Shown in pieces: positions 7,788 to 16,140 of a stretch of 23,140 bases of DNA (the first letter of the stretch is position 1; each line of letters opens with the position of its first letter). This DNA comes from JOPF133 sp052144935 (lineage in GTDB: Bacteria > Acidobacteriota > Terriglobia > Bryobacterales > Bryobacteraceae). The translations under genes and the position numbers were made by a program. The stretch spans positions 1-23,140 of the forward strand of contig JBKQPR010000140.1 of the NCBI GenBank assembly GCA_052144935.1, written 5' to 3'. The notes under the pieces were generated by a model. The model made no database searches, was not told the DNA's origin, and worked only from the letters and a program-made list of their open reading frames with translations.

Positions 7788-9881
7788 ATGCGACGCCGTA
7801 ACTTCGTTCGAAATCTGCTGGCCGCAGGGGCGCTCCGGACGTTGGCTCCGGACGCCGCCCTCGCTTCCCAGGCTCCCGAATCACCCGCTCCCGACCCCCA
7901 GGTAAAGCGGGTCCTGGTCATGTTCAAGTGCCACCTGGACGTGGGGTTCATCGATACACAGGCGAATGTCGTGCGGAAGTACTTCGAGCAGTACTTCCCG
8001 CGGGCCATCCAAACGGCGGCCGCCGTCCGGCGGGAGGGAAACGATCGCTATATCTGGACCACCGGCTCATGGCTGATCTACCAGTACCTCGAAAAGGCCG
8101 CCACGGAGCAGCGGCGGCAGATGGAGCAGGCCCTTTCGTCCGGCGATCTTGCCTGGCATGCGCTTCCGTTCAGTTGGCAGACGGAACTGATGGATCGCTC
8201 CCTGATCGCCGGGGCGCTGAGTCTTTCGCGGTCGCTCGACCAGCGTTTCCAGCGCACCACCACAGGCGCCAAAATGACCGATGTGCCCGGCCACACGCGG
8301 GGCATCATCGGCCCGCTCGCCGAGCACGGAGTGAAGTTTCTGGACATCGGTGTGAATTCGGCGAGCACGCCGCCCGATGTTCCGCCCATCTTTCTGTGGA
8401 AGGATTCCGACGGCCATTCGCTGGTGATGATGTACCATCTTCACGATTACGGCGGCGTCGTCAGGATTCCCGGATCGGATCTGGCTGTCGATGTGGAAAT
8501 GCGCGGCGATAACTCCGGTCCCCATACCATCGAGGAGATCCGCTCTATCTATGCGCGCCTGCGGAAGCAATTTCCCAATGCCGCGGTGACTGCATCCAAT
8601 CTCACAGACATCGCCAATGCCATCGAACCGTACCGCGGGCGGTTGCCGGTGGTGACCGAGGAGATCGGCGATACCTGGATTTACGGCGTGCCGAGCGATC
8701 CGCTCAAGGTGGCGCGCTATCTGGAAGTCGCGCGCCTGCGGAGCGAGTGGATCGGGAATGGGAAATTGCAAGCGGGCGATGCCACCGACCGTGCATTCCT
8801 GAGCAGCTTCCTTCTGGAAGTGGAGCACACATGGGGCACCGACACCAAAACCTGGCTGGATTTCGACCACTATACGCCGCACGATCTGCGGCAGATGCTG
8901 GATCAGCCGAAGTACAAGGTGGTGCTGTCCAGTTGGGTTGAGAAGCGCCAGGACCTGTTGGATGCGATTGCCACGCTGCCCGCGGATCTACGCGAGCAGG
9001 CCACCCAGCGCGTCGACGCCCTCAAGCCTGCCGAACCGGTAACCGCCGGCTTCGCGCGGCATCGCGCCACCGATGCCATTGAGACAAAGCACTTCACCAT
9101 CGCGCTCGACCCAAAAACTGGCGCGATTTCGCGGTTACACGCGAAGAAGACCGGGCATGATTGGGCCTCCGCACATCAGTTGCTGGCCTTGTTTTCCTAC
9201 CAGACACTCTCGAAAGCCGATTACGACCGCTTTTTTGCGGCCTATCTGAAGAGCCACGCGGACTGGGCGCCGAAGGACTTCGGCAAGCCGAATATCGAAC
9301 GTTTCGGCGCCGAAAGCCGCACCTGGCTGCCGATTCTCACGGAATGCCGGCGGACCAGCGACGCCAGCGGTCACCGGATCCTTGCCGAGCTAAGGATCGA
9401 CGATGCCGAGGGGGAAAAGGCGGGCCGCGCTGCCTGGCCGAAAAAGATGTACCTGGAATTGCTGCTGCCGGATGCCCAACCAATCGTCGACATCTCTTTT
9501 TCCTGGTTTGGAAAAGCTGCCAACCGCATGCCCGAGGGGCTTTGGCTCAGCTTCCAACCGCTGGCGCAGGATCCCCGCGGCTGGCTGCTGGACAAGGCCG
9601 GCGGCTCCATTTCTCCGTTCGACGTGGTAACGGGAGGCAACCGGACGATGCACGCGGTTCTCGGCGGCCTGCGTTACAAGGGACCCGAAGGCGCGCTGGC
9701 CATCGAGACGCTGGATGCGCCGGTAGTCGCGTTGGGTGAGAAGCTGCCGGTATACTTTTCGAGAGACCAGCCCGACCTGACCAAAGGATTCCATTTCAGC
9801 CTGTTCAATAACGGGTGGGGCACCAACTATATCCAGTGGTTTGGCGAAGACATGCGCTTCCGGTTCCGAATTTCGGCGTAA
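7788..9881 (+). CDS. DUF5054 / GH38-like exported glycosidase
   Basis: The 697-residue protein opens with a Tat-like signal (MRRRNFVRNLLAAGALRT) ending near ALA at about residue 26, so it is probably exported folded. The segment HLDVGF at residues 49-54 matches the His-x-Asp zinc-binding motif of family-38 alpha-mannosidases. KMTDVPGHTRG, around residue 170, occupies the place of the nucleophile Asp segment. The length and layout (N-terminal catalytic barrel, helical middle, C-terminal beta-rich part) fit the DUF5054 group, whose substrates are not settled. ATG 7788 is preferred because it puts the twin arginines at the N-terminus; a GTG at 7779 is an in-frame alternative. The gene appears monocistronic and diverges from the dual-OB unit across about 200 bp. 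Confidence 0.8.
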   Translation: MRRRNFVRNLLAAGALRTLAPDAALASQAPESPAPDPQVKRVLVMFKCHLDVGFIDTQANVVRKYFEQYFPRAIQTAAAVRREGNDRYIWTTGSWLIYQYLEKAATEQRRQMEQALSSGDLAWHALPFSWQTELMDRSLIAGALSLSRSLDQRFQRTTTGAKMTDVPGHTRGIIGPLAEHGVKFLDIGVNSASTPPDVPPIFLWKDSDGHSLVMMYHLHDYGGVVRIPGSDLAVDVEMRGDNSGPHTIEEIRSIYARLRKQFPNAAVTASNLTDIANAIEPYRGRLPVVTEEIGDTWIYGVPSDPLKVARYLEVARLRSEWIGNGKLQAGDATDRAFLSSFLLEVEHTWGTDTKTWLDFDHYTPHDLRQMLDQPKYKVVLSSWVEKRQDLLDAIATLPADLREQATQRVDALKPAEPVTAGFARHRATDAIETKHFTIALDPKTGAISRLHAKKTGHDWASAHQLLALFSYQTLSKADYDRFFAAYLKSHADWAPKDFGKPNIERFGAESRTWLPILTECRRTSDASGHRILAELRIDDAEGEKAGRAAWPKKMYLELLLPDAQPIVDISFSWFGKAANRMPEGLWLSFQPLAQDPRGWLLDKAGGSISPFDVVTGGNRTMHAVLGGLRYKGPEGALAIETLDAPVVALGEKLPVYFSRDQPDLTKGFHFSLFNNGWGTNYIQWFGEDMRFRFRISA

Positions 9882-9934
9882 AGCCGGGGGCTAGCGGCGG
9901 CCGTGGGATGTTGTGCTCCTACGGGCCGCGGGAG

Positions 9935-10058
9935 TCAGCCCGTCACCGCACGCGCGGCAAGCACCTTGATGGCCTGTGCGGTTCAGCCGGGTGTCCTGGG
10001 CCTCGTAGATTTCGCCCATACCGCCGGCGCCCAAGCGAGAACGGATATACTTGCCTGG
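9935..10058 (-). pseudogene. remnant of a Ser/Thr protein kinase N-lobe
   Basis: Read on the minus strand from 10058, the frame gives RSRLGAGGMGEIYEAQD, the glycine-rich ATP loop of a PknB-type kinase, followed by TRLNR. The expected VAIK motif appears only after a frame change (AIKVLAARA) and the frame ends at TGA 9935-9937. Only the first 40 or so residues of the kinase domain survive, with one indel and no upstream or downstream remainder. This is a decayed fragment rather than a working gene. Confidence 0.75.
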
Positions 10059-10294
10059 AGGCGTCCAATGGCGCCGAGGCTTCGAGCGTGTCGCGCTCGG
10101 GGGAGAGAATACAGTTGGTCCTGACCGATGTGGTGATGCCGAAAATGGGGGGCGTTGTGCGCGCCCTCGAGCGGACCCCCATCTTCCTCGCCAAGCCCTT
10201 GACCGCTGCGGCTCTCACCACTACCGTGCGCCGGGCGCTCGAAGAACCATGGCCGGTGCTTCCGAAGTGGCGCCGTGGGTCCAGCCCACCGTGA
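10037..10294 (+). pseudogene. remnant of a response-regulator receiver domain
   Basis: The plus strand from 10037 reads ENGYTCLEASNGAEA, then IQLVLTDVVMPKMGG with the phosphoacceptor Asp, then FLAKPLTAAALTTTVRRAL, the C-terminal Lys-Pro segment and last helix of a REC domain. About 30 residues that should lie between MGG and FLAKP are missing, and the N-terminal beta-1/acidic-pair region is absent. The remnant looks like the C-terminal receiver of a hybrid histidine kinase. Its left edge abuts, and slightly overlaps, the kinase remnant on the other strand. Confidence 0.75.
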
Positions 10295-10467
10295 AACACA
10301 GGATTTGGCGCCAGTTGATCGCCGTGGTCGCCGGCAACCTCATCTATCTTGTGGTGGAGCCCTATCTCCCCTTGCGCGCCCAGCATCAGCTTTACCGGGT
10401 GGATTGGGGCCTGGCCGTGGACTTCTGGATATGCCTGGTCTGTTACGGGCTGATACGGATGGTGTGA
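10249..10467 (+). CDS. small hypothetical membrane protein
   Basis: This frame encodes 72 residues from ATG 10249, or 58 from GTG 10291 (VKHRIWRQLIAVVAGN). Two hydrophobic stretches are visible (IAVVAGNLIYLVVEPYLPL, and LAVDFWICLVCYGLI near the C-terminus), so it is likely a two-helix inner-membrane protein. The GTG start may be the true one, since the preceding 14 residues overlap the tail of the receiver remnant. It converges with the TPR gene, with 21 bp between stops. No function can be assigned. Confidence 0.5.
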   Translation: MAGASEVAPWVQPTVKHRIWRQLIAVVAGNLIYLVVEPYLPLRAQHQLYRVDWGLAVDFWICLVCYGLIRMV

Positions 10468-10488
10468 CGGAGGGCGCGCCAACGGCGT

Positions 10489-10929
10489 TTACTTCATGTG
10501 CTCGATCTTCTTGCGGATCTCGGCGGCCTTCTTCTGATCGGAAGCCAGCTCCACGAACTTCTCGTAGGCTTCCTTGGCGGCCTTCCTGTCCCTCAGTTTC
10601 TCTTCGGCTTCGCCTAGCCGCAGCCATGCTTCGTCATAGCCGTTGTTCCACAGAGTGGCTTCCTTGAAGCGGCCCTCGGCCGCCCGATAGCTGCCCTTCT
10701 TGTAGTAATACAGACCCGTCTGTACTTCTTTCTGGGCTTGCAGCGGGTTGAAGGAATAGGTCTTCTCTCCGACGGAGGCATCCTCTTCCGGAGGAACCTC
10801 CTCTTTGTTGCTGGTGGCCGGCGCGGTGCGCTTCTTCTGGAGTTGAGGCTGAGCCGGGGGCTGCGGCGGATCCTGCGCCAAAAGACAGGCTGCGCCCGCC
10901 AGCAGCAAGGCCACGATCCAACGGAGCAT
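10489..10929 (-). CDS. secreted tetratricopeptide-repeat protein
   Basis: The 146-residue protein starts with a signal peptide (MLRWIVALLLAGAACLLAQ). Cleavage could be by signal peptidase I after LLA; the Cys at position 15 is a poor lipobox. A Pro/Gln/Lys-rich linker (residues about 20-55) leads to two TPR-like helix pairs: TGLYYYKKGSYRAAEGRF, and EAWLRLGEAEEKLRDRKAAK followed by a further helix. It is probably a periplasmic scaffold of unknown partner. It is divergent from uvrC with about 150 bp between. Acidobacterial genomes contain many such short TPR proteins; the specific role is unknown. Confidence 0.78.
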   Translation of the reverse strand: MLRWIVALLLAGAACLLAQDPPQPPAQPQLQKKRTAPATSNKEEVPPEEDASVGEKTYSFNPLQAQKEVQTGLYYYKKGSYRAAEGRFKEATLWNNGYDEAWLRLGEAEEKLRDRKAAKEAYEKFVELASDQKKAAEIRKKIEHMK

Positions 10930-11081
10930 ATTCCGATTTTACCAGCGTCGCGCGCGACGGGGAAATCGTTCCGCAGCCCCGCCGGCTTGCGCCGGGCCTT
11001 CGGCCGCGCCAAGTGCCGGATGGGCAAGCTAAAGCAGAGCTAAAGCATGCCCCACGTTATAATTGAAGCAAGCCCCCGCCC

Positions 11082-12887
11082 ATGGAACTTCGCGATAAGG
11101 TCCCGCAACTCCCGCAGTCGCCTGGCGTGTACCTTTACAAGGATGCCGGCGGCCGGGTGATCTATGTCGGCAAAGCCAAGAGCCTGCGCGCCCGCGTGCG
11201 CAGCTATTTCAACGAGGATCGCCTGGCGGACACCAAGACCGGCACGCTCATCTCCGAAGCCCACGACGTCGACTACATCCTGGTGGATAACGAGAAAGAG
11301 GCCCTGGCTCTCGAAAACAACCTCATCAAGCAGTACAAGCCGCGCTTCAATATCCTGCTCCGCGACGACAAGACCTACCCCTACGTGAAGCTCACCAGTG
11401 AGCGCTACCCGCGCGTCTATGTAACTCGCCGCCTGCGTAAAGATGGCGCCACTTACTACGGACCTTTCTTTCCCGCTAACCTGGCGCACCGCCTGGTCCA
11501 CTTTATCCACCGCCACTTTCTGGTGCCTTCCTGCAAAGTGGATCTCACGCGCTTTCATCCCAAGCCCTGCCTGCAATACCACATTCACCGCTGCCTGGGA
11601 CCGTGCGTCGAGGGTCTCACCACCGACGAGGCTTATTCGGCCGCCGTACGCGATGTGCGCCTGTTTCTGGAGGGCCGCCACGGCGACCTCGCCCGCGGAC
11701 TGCGGGCCCGCATGGAGGCCGCCTCCGAGGAGATGCGCTTCGAAGAGGCCGCCTCGCTGCGCGATTTGCTGGCCACCGTCGAGGAGATGGAAGAGCGCCA
11801 GAAGATGGCCGCCGCCAAGGGCGACGATACCGATATCTTCGCCTGCTACGCCGAGCCGCCCCTGGTGGCTCTCAACCTCTTCCATCTGCGCAATGGCCAG
11901 ATCGTGGACCGCCGCGAGTTTTTCTGGGAAGACCAGCCCGAGTTCGACGAGGCGCAGTTTTTCAGCTCTCTGCTCAAACAGATTTACCTCGATCAGCAAT
12001 ACATTCCCGGCGAGATCCACGTCCCGGTGGAGTTTGAGGACCGCGAAGCCCTTGAAGAGCTGCTCTCGGAAAAGCGCAGCCGCAAAGTGGAGATCCGCAC
12101 GCCCCAGAGGGGCCAGAAGAAGGCGCTCATGGGTCTTGTGGAAACCAATGCCAGGCACAGTTTCGACGCCCGCTTCCGCGTGCTCAAGCCCTCCTCGCGC
12201 GCCATTCAGGAAGCTTTGCAGGACAGCCTCAACCTGCCGTCGGCGCCTGCGCGCATCGAGTGCTTCGACATCTCCCACATCCAGGGCACCGACAAAGTAG
12301 CCAGCATGGTGGTGTGGGAAGAGGGGCGCATGAAGAAAGCGGATTACCGCAAGTTCATCATCCGCACGGTGATCGGCAACGACGATTTCGCCAGCATGCG
12401 CGAAGTGGTGACGCGCCGTTATGCGCGGCTGCAGGAGGAGAAGCTGCCGATGCCCGGGCTGGTGCTGATCGATGGCGGCCTGGGCCAGTTGCACGCCGCC
12501 GCCAGCGCCCTGGAAGCCCTCGGCATCAGCGATCAGCCGCTGGCCTCGATCGCCAAGCGCGAGGAGATCGTCTACGTGTACGGCCAGGAAGACGAACCGC
12601 TGGCGCTCGACCGCTTCTCACCGATCCTGCACCTGATCCAGTCGATCCGCGACGAAGCCCACCGCTTCGCGGTCACCTTTCATCGCTCCCGCCGCAACGC
12701 CCGCCAACTTACTAGCGAGCTGGACGCTATCGAGGGCGTGGGGGCCAGGACGGTGCAGAAACTGCTGAAGGAGTTTGGCAGTTCGGAGCTGGTCCGCGCG
12801 GCCACCGAGGACCAGTTGGCCGCCGTGGTCGGGAAGGCGGCCGCGCGCAGGGTGAGGTCGCACTATGTGTCGCCCGTCTCCCAATAG
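11082..12887 (+). CDS. uvrC: excinuclease ABC subunit C
   Basis: UvrC makes the two incisions flanking a lesion in nucleotide excision repair after UvrA/UvrB damage recognition. At 601 residues it has full family length. The N-terminal GIY-YIG nuclease is at residues about 13-50 (PGVYLYKDAGGRVIYVGKAK). The iron-sulfur-type cysteines occur as PSC and then KPCLQYHIHRCLGPC, around residues 149-172. A UVR domain (RMEAASEEMRFEEAASLRDL) lies near residue 215. The RNase H-like 5-prime nuclease includes ECFDISHIQGTDKVASMVV. A C-terminal helix-hairpin-helix (LDAIEGVGARTVQKLLKEFG) completes it. ATG 11082 lies just before the family N-terminus, though no clear Shine-Dalgarno precedes it. A long antisense frame covers much of the gene and is a shadow. 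Confidence 0.97.
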   Translation: MELRDKVPQLPQSPGVYLYKDAGGRVIYVGKAKSLRARVRSYFNEDRLADTKTGTLISEAHDVDYILVDNEKEALALENNLIKQYKPRFNILLRDDKTYPYVKLTSERYPRVYVTRRLRKDGATYYGPFFPANLAHRLVHFIHRHFLVPSCKVDLTRFHPKPCLQYHIHRCLGPCVEGLTTDEAYSAAVRDVRLFLEGRHGDLARGLRARMEAASEEMRFEEAASLRDLLATVEEMEERQKMAAAKGDDTDIFACYAEPPLVALNLFHLRNGQIVDRREFFWEDQPEFDEAQFFSSLLKQIYLDQQYIPGEIHVPVEFEDREALEELLSEKRSRKVEIRTPQRGQKKALMGLVETNARHSFDARFRVLKPSSRAIQEALQDSLNLPSAPARIECFDISHIQGTDKVASMVVWEEGRMKKADYRKFIIRTVIGNDDFASMREVVTRRYARLQEEKLPMPGLVLIDGGLGQLHAAASALEALGISDQPLASIAKREEIVYVYGQEDEPLALDRFSPILHLIQSIRDEAHRFAVTFHRSRRNARQLTSELDAIEGVGARTVQKLLKEFGSSELVRAATEDQLAAVVGKAAARRVRSHYVSPVSQ

Positions 12888-13298
12888 GGCGGCGGCACCG
12901 TCTGCTTTCCCAGTGGACAAGGATCGATCGCTCGAGCGCAACAAGCGATTTGGATGCCGCTCCGTATGGTGGCGCCAGGTATCCAATCGAAACAGTCAAG
13001 CTGACAATCCGGATTGCCGGATTGCATGTTCGGCTACGCCCGGCCAAGCGTACAAACATCCCGGGTCAGCGATGGTTTATACACAGCTCTCCCACAGCAA
13101 GTCCTGCCGAAGTAGATGAAAATCAGACGTGAAAAACTGTGGAAATCTGGTCAGCGGGCACACTATTCTTCTTGCCCTATCCGCCTCTTGGCGCGCACAA
13201 TCAGGCCCTGACATGTTGACGGCAGAAATCCGGTGACATCGGGCCGGGACTCGCGAGTTGATTTGGCGGAAAGGGGACGATAGAATCAAATCTCTTTC
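12888..13298. other. intergenic stretch at the left edge of a lower-GC island
   Basis: About 410 bp follow the uvrC stop with no recognisable gene. Short frames here have no protein-like features. GC falls toward the right end. The last 40 bp hold a good sigma70-like promoter (separate entry). No tRNA, direct repeat or insertion-sequence end was recognised, so the island boundary cannot be placed exactly. Confidence 0.5.
13258..13286 (+). promoter_or_regulatory. sigma70-like promoter for the two-gene island
   Basis: TTGATT (13258-13263, 4 of 6 to consensus) and TAGAAT (13281-13286, 5 of 6) are separated by exactly 17 bp. Transcription would start near 13293, only about 6 nt before the GTG at 13299. 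The mRNA would then be essentially leaderless, consistent with the absence of a Shine-Dalgarno there. Confidence 0.6.
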
Positions 13299-14340
13299 GT
13301 GGCTGAAAAACTCTTAGATCTTTTTGATGAGCTAGAGCCAGATCCATGGCGGACTTCGCAGCCATTTTCTCAAGACGTGGCGAATGCACACGCTGTCCTC
13401 TTCGACCCGTTGAGATCACGGGATCGGCGAGCCGAAGTCTTAGCGGACTGGCTGAAGGAATCGCAGCCTTGCCTGTTTGGAAGGATGGCGGCCTAAGGAA
13501 CAGATTGCCTATTGCATACTGACAGAAGCCGACGTGTTAAGGGGAGAGGAGCATGTCAGAGACATCATTCACCAGAGCAGAAGGGTGTGGCGGAGGAACG
13601 GTCTGCTTGGGAAGCAGCATGCCTTCGTTATTGCGCTCATATCTTCCGCCGTCGCAAATGCTCGTCCTGGACCGGTGCTTCGCGACTTGGCTATGCGCCT
13701 TTGCGGGATTTACCTTTCTGACGAACCGGCGATGGATTGCATTTTCTTGGACTCCTTATCACTGGAGATTGACCGGCCAGGCCTTAAGGAGCACCGGGTC
13801 TGGCGAGTAGGCGTAAATTTCTTTGGTGCCCAGGGCGATCAGAGATGGTGGCACGACCACCGGATACCCGGAGGTATAGCGTTCTCGATGAATTCAGTCG
13901 GGCATATGACGCGTGCACGCTTAGAATCCGAAGTGCCAAAGCGGCCAGCGCTCGCGAAGATTGAGCCTGCGGACCACCTTGTGGATTTTGCGCTGCTTTT
14001 TGCGATGCGAACTATCCATCGCGCATCAAAAGGAAAACTGCCAGGCACACGTCTCGCCGATCGCGATGCATCTTGTGCTTTACCTGAGAGCCTTCGAGCC
14101 GCAGCGCTACGGGAGATGGCCGCCTTTAATGAACGCGTCTATTTCGGGCACTACCATACGGACATAACGATTCCGAGTGAATATTTTGATCCCAGCGCTA
14201 CTAAACCCTTGAATTTAAAAGAACATGCGCTCGACTTTACCTACTTGCACGACAAATCCGAGGCAGACTATGGTCTTATGGGAATAGGGGAGGAAATCTC
14301 GGAAGAGGATGTCCTTGCCGCGCTGGGGTGGGACACCTAA
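13299..14340 (+). CDS. uncharacterised protein, interrupted by a +1 frameshift
   Basis: Two overlapping frames make one protein. Frame one (GTG 13299) ends ...QPCLFGRMAA at TAA 13494-13496. Skipping one base (T13494) continues directly as KEQIAYCILTEADVL and runs to 14340, giving about 346 residues. The break falls inside a conserved-looking strand (QPCLFGRMAA-KEQIAYCIL), so it reads as an interrupted single gene. An SD-like GGAAGG (13479-13484) precedes the TAA, so programmed +1 shifting or internal re-initiation at TTG 13477 is possible; an indel is simpler. The protein has no signal peptide or membrane segment. PCLFGRM...YCIL and DHRIPGGIAFSMNS faintly recall YqcI/YcgG-type proteins, but I would not assign that family. 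A second gene follows after 28 bp. Confidence 0.65.
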
Positions 14341-14368
14341 GGAAGAGTCGGAACGAAAATAGAGTACG

Positions 14369-15643
14369 ATGGCTGAAATGCAATCAACACGATTGGCGGG
14401 TCTCCAAGCGATGGACCTTGACGGAACCCTCGAGAGCTTGCTCCAAGTTTACTCCAAAGACCCTGATCTCTTCTTTCGCCTGGCGACAGAACGGATTGAG
14501 GAATCGGCTGCCTACCCCCTTTCTGAGCTGAGCGCATTGGCGCACAAAGTTCGTGAGATTGTGGCGCACGGCTACGAGGTCTCGCTTAAGGCAGCAGAGG
14601 CCGAGGTGAAGGGCGCCGGCCAAACGATCCACTTTAGCCGCGATTCGGTTGATAAGGTGAAGGCGTTCTTAACCGCCGTCAATGGAATCGGCCGGGTGAC
14701 AGCCGGGGGGAAGGACTATCGAGGACGTTTCGCCTCCGAGGCAGAGATCCTGTTCCTTTTAGGCGATCAATCAACCTGGAGCGCTGATCAAACCAGGCTG
14801 CAACAGATTATGGCGGAATCCCCATCCGTTCTGCGTCTTGCAGATGAAGAGCGGGCCGCCGTGCAAGGCGGCACACCCGCATACTGTGTGCACGCTTTGT
14901 TGAAATGTGCCACTCGCGTCGTCCAAGCTCCCGCGGCGGTCTTCCGCGGTTTGCGACGGGAAGGGCAATTGACGGAAGGACTGGCATACTGTGGGATCCC
15001 CAAGCGGGCCTATGGCAACGATGCTCAACCTCTAAACCAAAGTCTCAACGGATTTGTTTTTGTGGTGTATGCTGATGCGCAGGGTTATGTTTTCGATTGG
15101 GACTGGGTCCAGGCGGACCCCAGCGATCCGTCTGTGCCGGATGGCGCCTCGGAGCGATTCACATCTCGCGTTGAAGCGCCCACGGCCGTTCTGGTCGGTG
15201 TAGACGACCTGCATATCGGAGAATTTCGGGCCAGGGGTTGGTACTCGCGTCGAGGCGACTGCATTTTCTATTACATCTCCGATGTCCCTTCGTATGCGAG
15301 TCGGGTGAACGATGAGCTTACGGTTTTCTCGAGCTTCGCGGTCCCCAATCAAATGACAGGATGCAAGGTCAAGAACGTCAGCAGGATCTGGAAAGACGTT
15401 CGAGAAAGTGACCGCTTGCATCAGGAGCCGCAGGCCAACATTCCACTGGTTTCGATTCTTGCAAATTCGTATGCCATTCAAGCCCTGAATGGTCACGCAC
15501 CTCACTACCTCGAATTGTTGAAGCATGCCTATTCTTCCGGCGCACAGGTCCAACTATCGAACGGGGCCGAAGAATTGGTCGGTCCCCATAGCGTTGGGAT
15601 TTTCGCCCCATCGGCCGGCGAACGAATGCCGCCTAGACCCTAG
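14369..15643 (+). CDS. uncharacterised protein, second gene of the island pair
   Basis: The 424-residue soluble protein has no signal peptide. The N-terminal half (residues about 1-130) is predicted helical, with charged repeats such as KAAEAEVKGAG. A likely mixed alpha/beta domain follows at about residues 165-290. It holds the striking stretches AVFRGLRREG, GLAYCGIPKRAYG, NGFVFVVYADAQGYVFDWDW and an Asp/Pro-rich loop, then GWYSRRGDCIFYYISDVPSY. I do not recognise the family. The gene shares strand, reduced GC and close spacing (28 bp) with the frameshifted gene upstream, so the two probably form one unit. The C-terminal tail (GERMPPRP) is short and probably disordered. Confidence 0.8.
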   Translation: MAEMQSTRLAGLQAMDLDGTLESLLQVYSKDPDLFFRLATERIEESAAYPLSELSALAHKVREIVAHGYEVSLKAAEAEVKGAGQTIHFSRDSVDKVKAFLTAVNGIGRVTAGGKDYRGRFASEAEILFLLGDQSTWSADQTRLQQIMAESPSVLRLADEERAAVQGGTPAYCVHALLKCATRVVQAPAAVFRGLRREGQLTEGLAYCGIPKRAYGNDAQPLNQSLNGFVFVVYADAQGYVFDWDWVQADPSDPSVPDGASERFTSRVEAPTAVLVGVDDLHIGEFRARGWYSRRGDCIFYYISDVPSYASRVNDELTVFSSFAVPNQMTGCKVKNVSRIWKDVRESDRLHQEPQANIPLVSILANSYAIQALNGHAPHYLELLKHAYSSGAQVQLSNGAEELVGPHSVGIFAPSAGERMPPRP

Positions 15644-15787
15644 CCTAGTGCCCCGAGTTGCCCACCGAGCTTCTAGGTCTAGGACCACCGCGAAGTCGAG
15701 GCTTTCTTCTACCGCATGACGGGCACCGAAGCTCGGAACTGAGCTGATTCACTCACAGCCAACGGAGGCGGCGTGATCGGCGGGCGC

Positions 15788-16140
15788 CTACGAGCTCCCC
15801 AACCCCACAAACACCACTCCCAGCAGCCCCAGCCCCAGCCCCAGCATTTCTGCTTCGTAAACGTTTCCTTGAAGAAGATGCGGGACCACACCATGGTCCA
15901 GATATAGCCCAGCGAGACCATCGGGTAGAGCACCGAGACCTGGCCTCCCTTGAGGCCCAGGGCATAGAAGACCGACGATCCCAGGTAGAGAGCCACTCCC
16001 AGAATCAGGTTGCGGTTGACGAGGGTAACCAGCGATCGGCCCACCGTGGCGGGCCCGAATTTGAGGAACACCGCCCCGAACGAGCCGACCACCGACGCGG
16101 CGAAGACCAGCAGCATCGAACGCAGCAGCACCGGATTCAC
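15788..16140 (-). CDS. SMR/EamA-type half-transporter, frameshifted near its C-terminus
   Basis: From GTG 16140 the frame encodes about 98 residues with three hydrophobic helices (LLRSMLLVFAASVVG, LILGVALYLGSSVFYALGL, VLYPMVSLGYIWTMVWSRIF), ending FTKQK. The uninterrupted frame then becomes a Trp-rich tail (KCWGWGWGCWEWCLWGWG) and runs on to 15709. A one-base shift at the A-run 15847-15849 instead gives MLGLGLGLLGVVFVGLGSS and a stop at 15788-15790, a perfect fourth helix and a 117-residue family-length protein. A 1-nt deletion in a homopolymer is the likely explanation. The GTG overlaps the upstream partner stop (GTGA), as in paired SMR transporters such as EbrAB/YkkCD or ArnE/F-type flippases. 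Confidence 0.72.

Noticed and set aside
11040..12494. Long open frame (484 codons) on the minus strand across uvrC
   Set aside because: It is antisense to a full-length, motif-complete uvrC; its product is His/Ala/Leu-rich with no domain, as expected for a shadow in GC-rich DNA.
12865..13132. Short overlapping frames after uvrC
   Set aside because: They overlap the uvrC end or each other and show no protein-like features or start signals.
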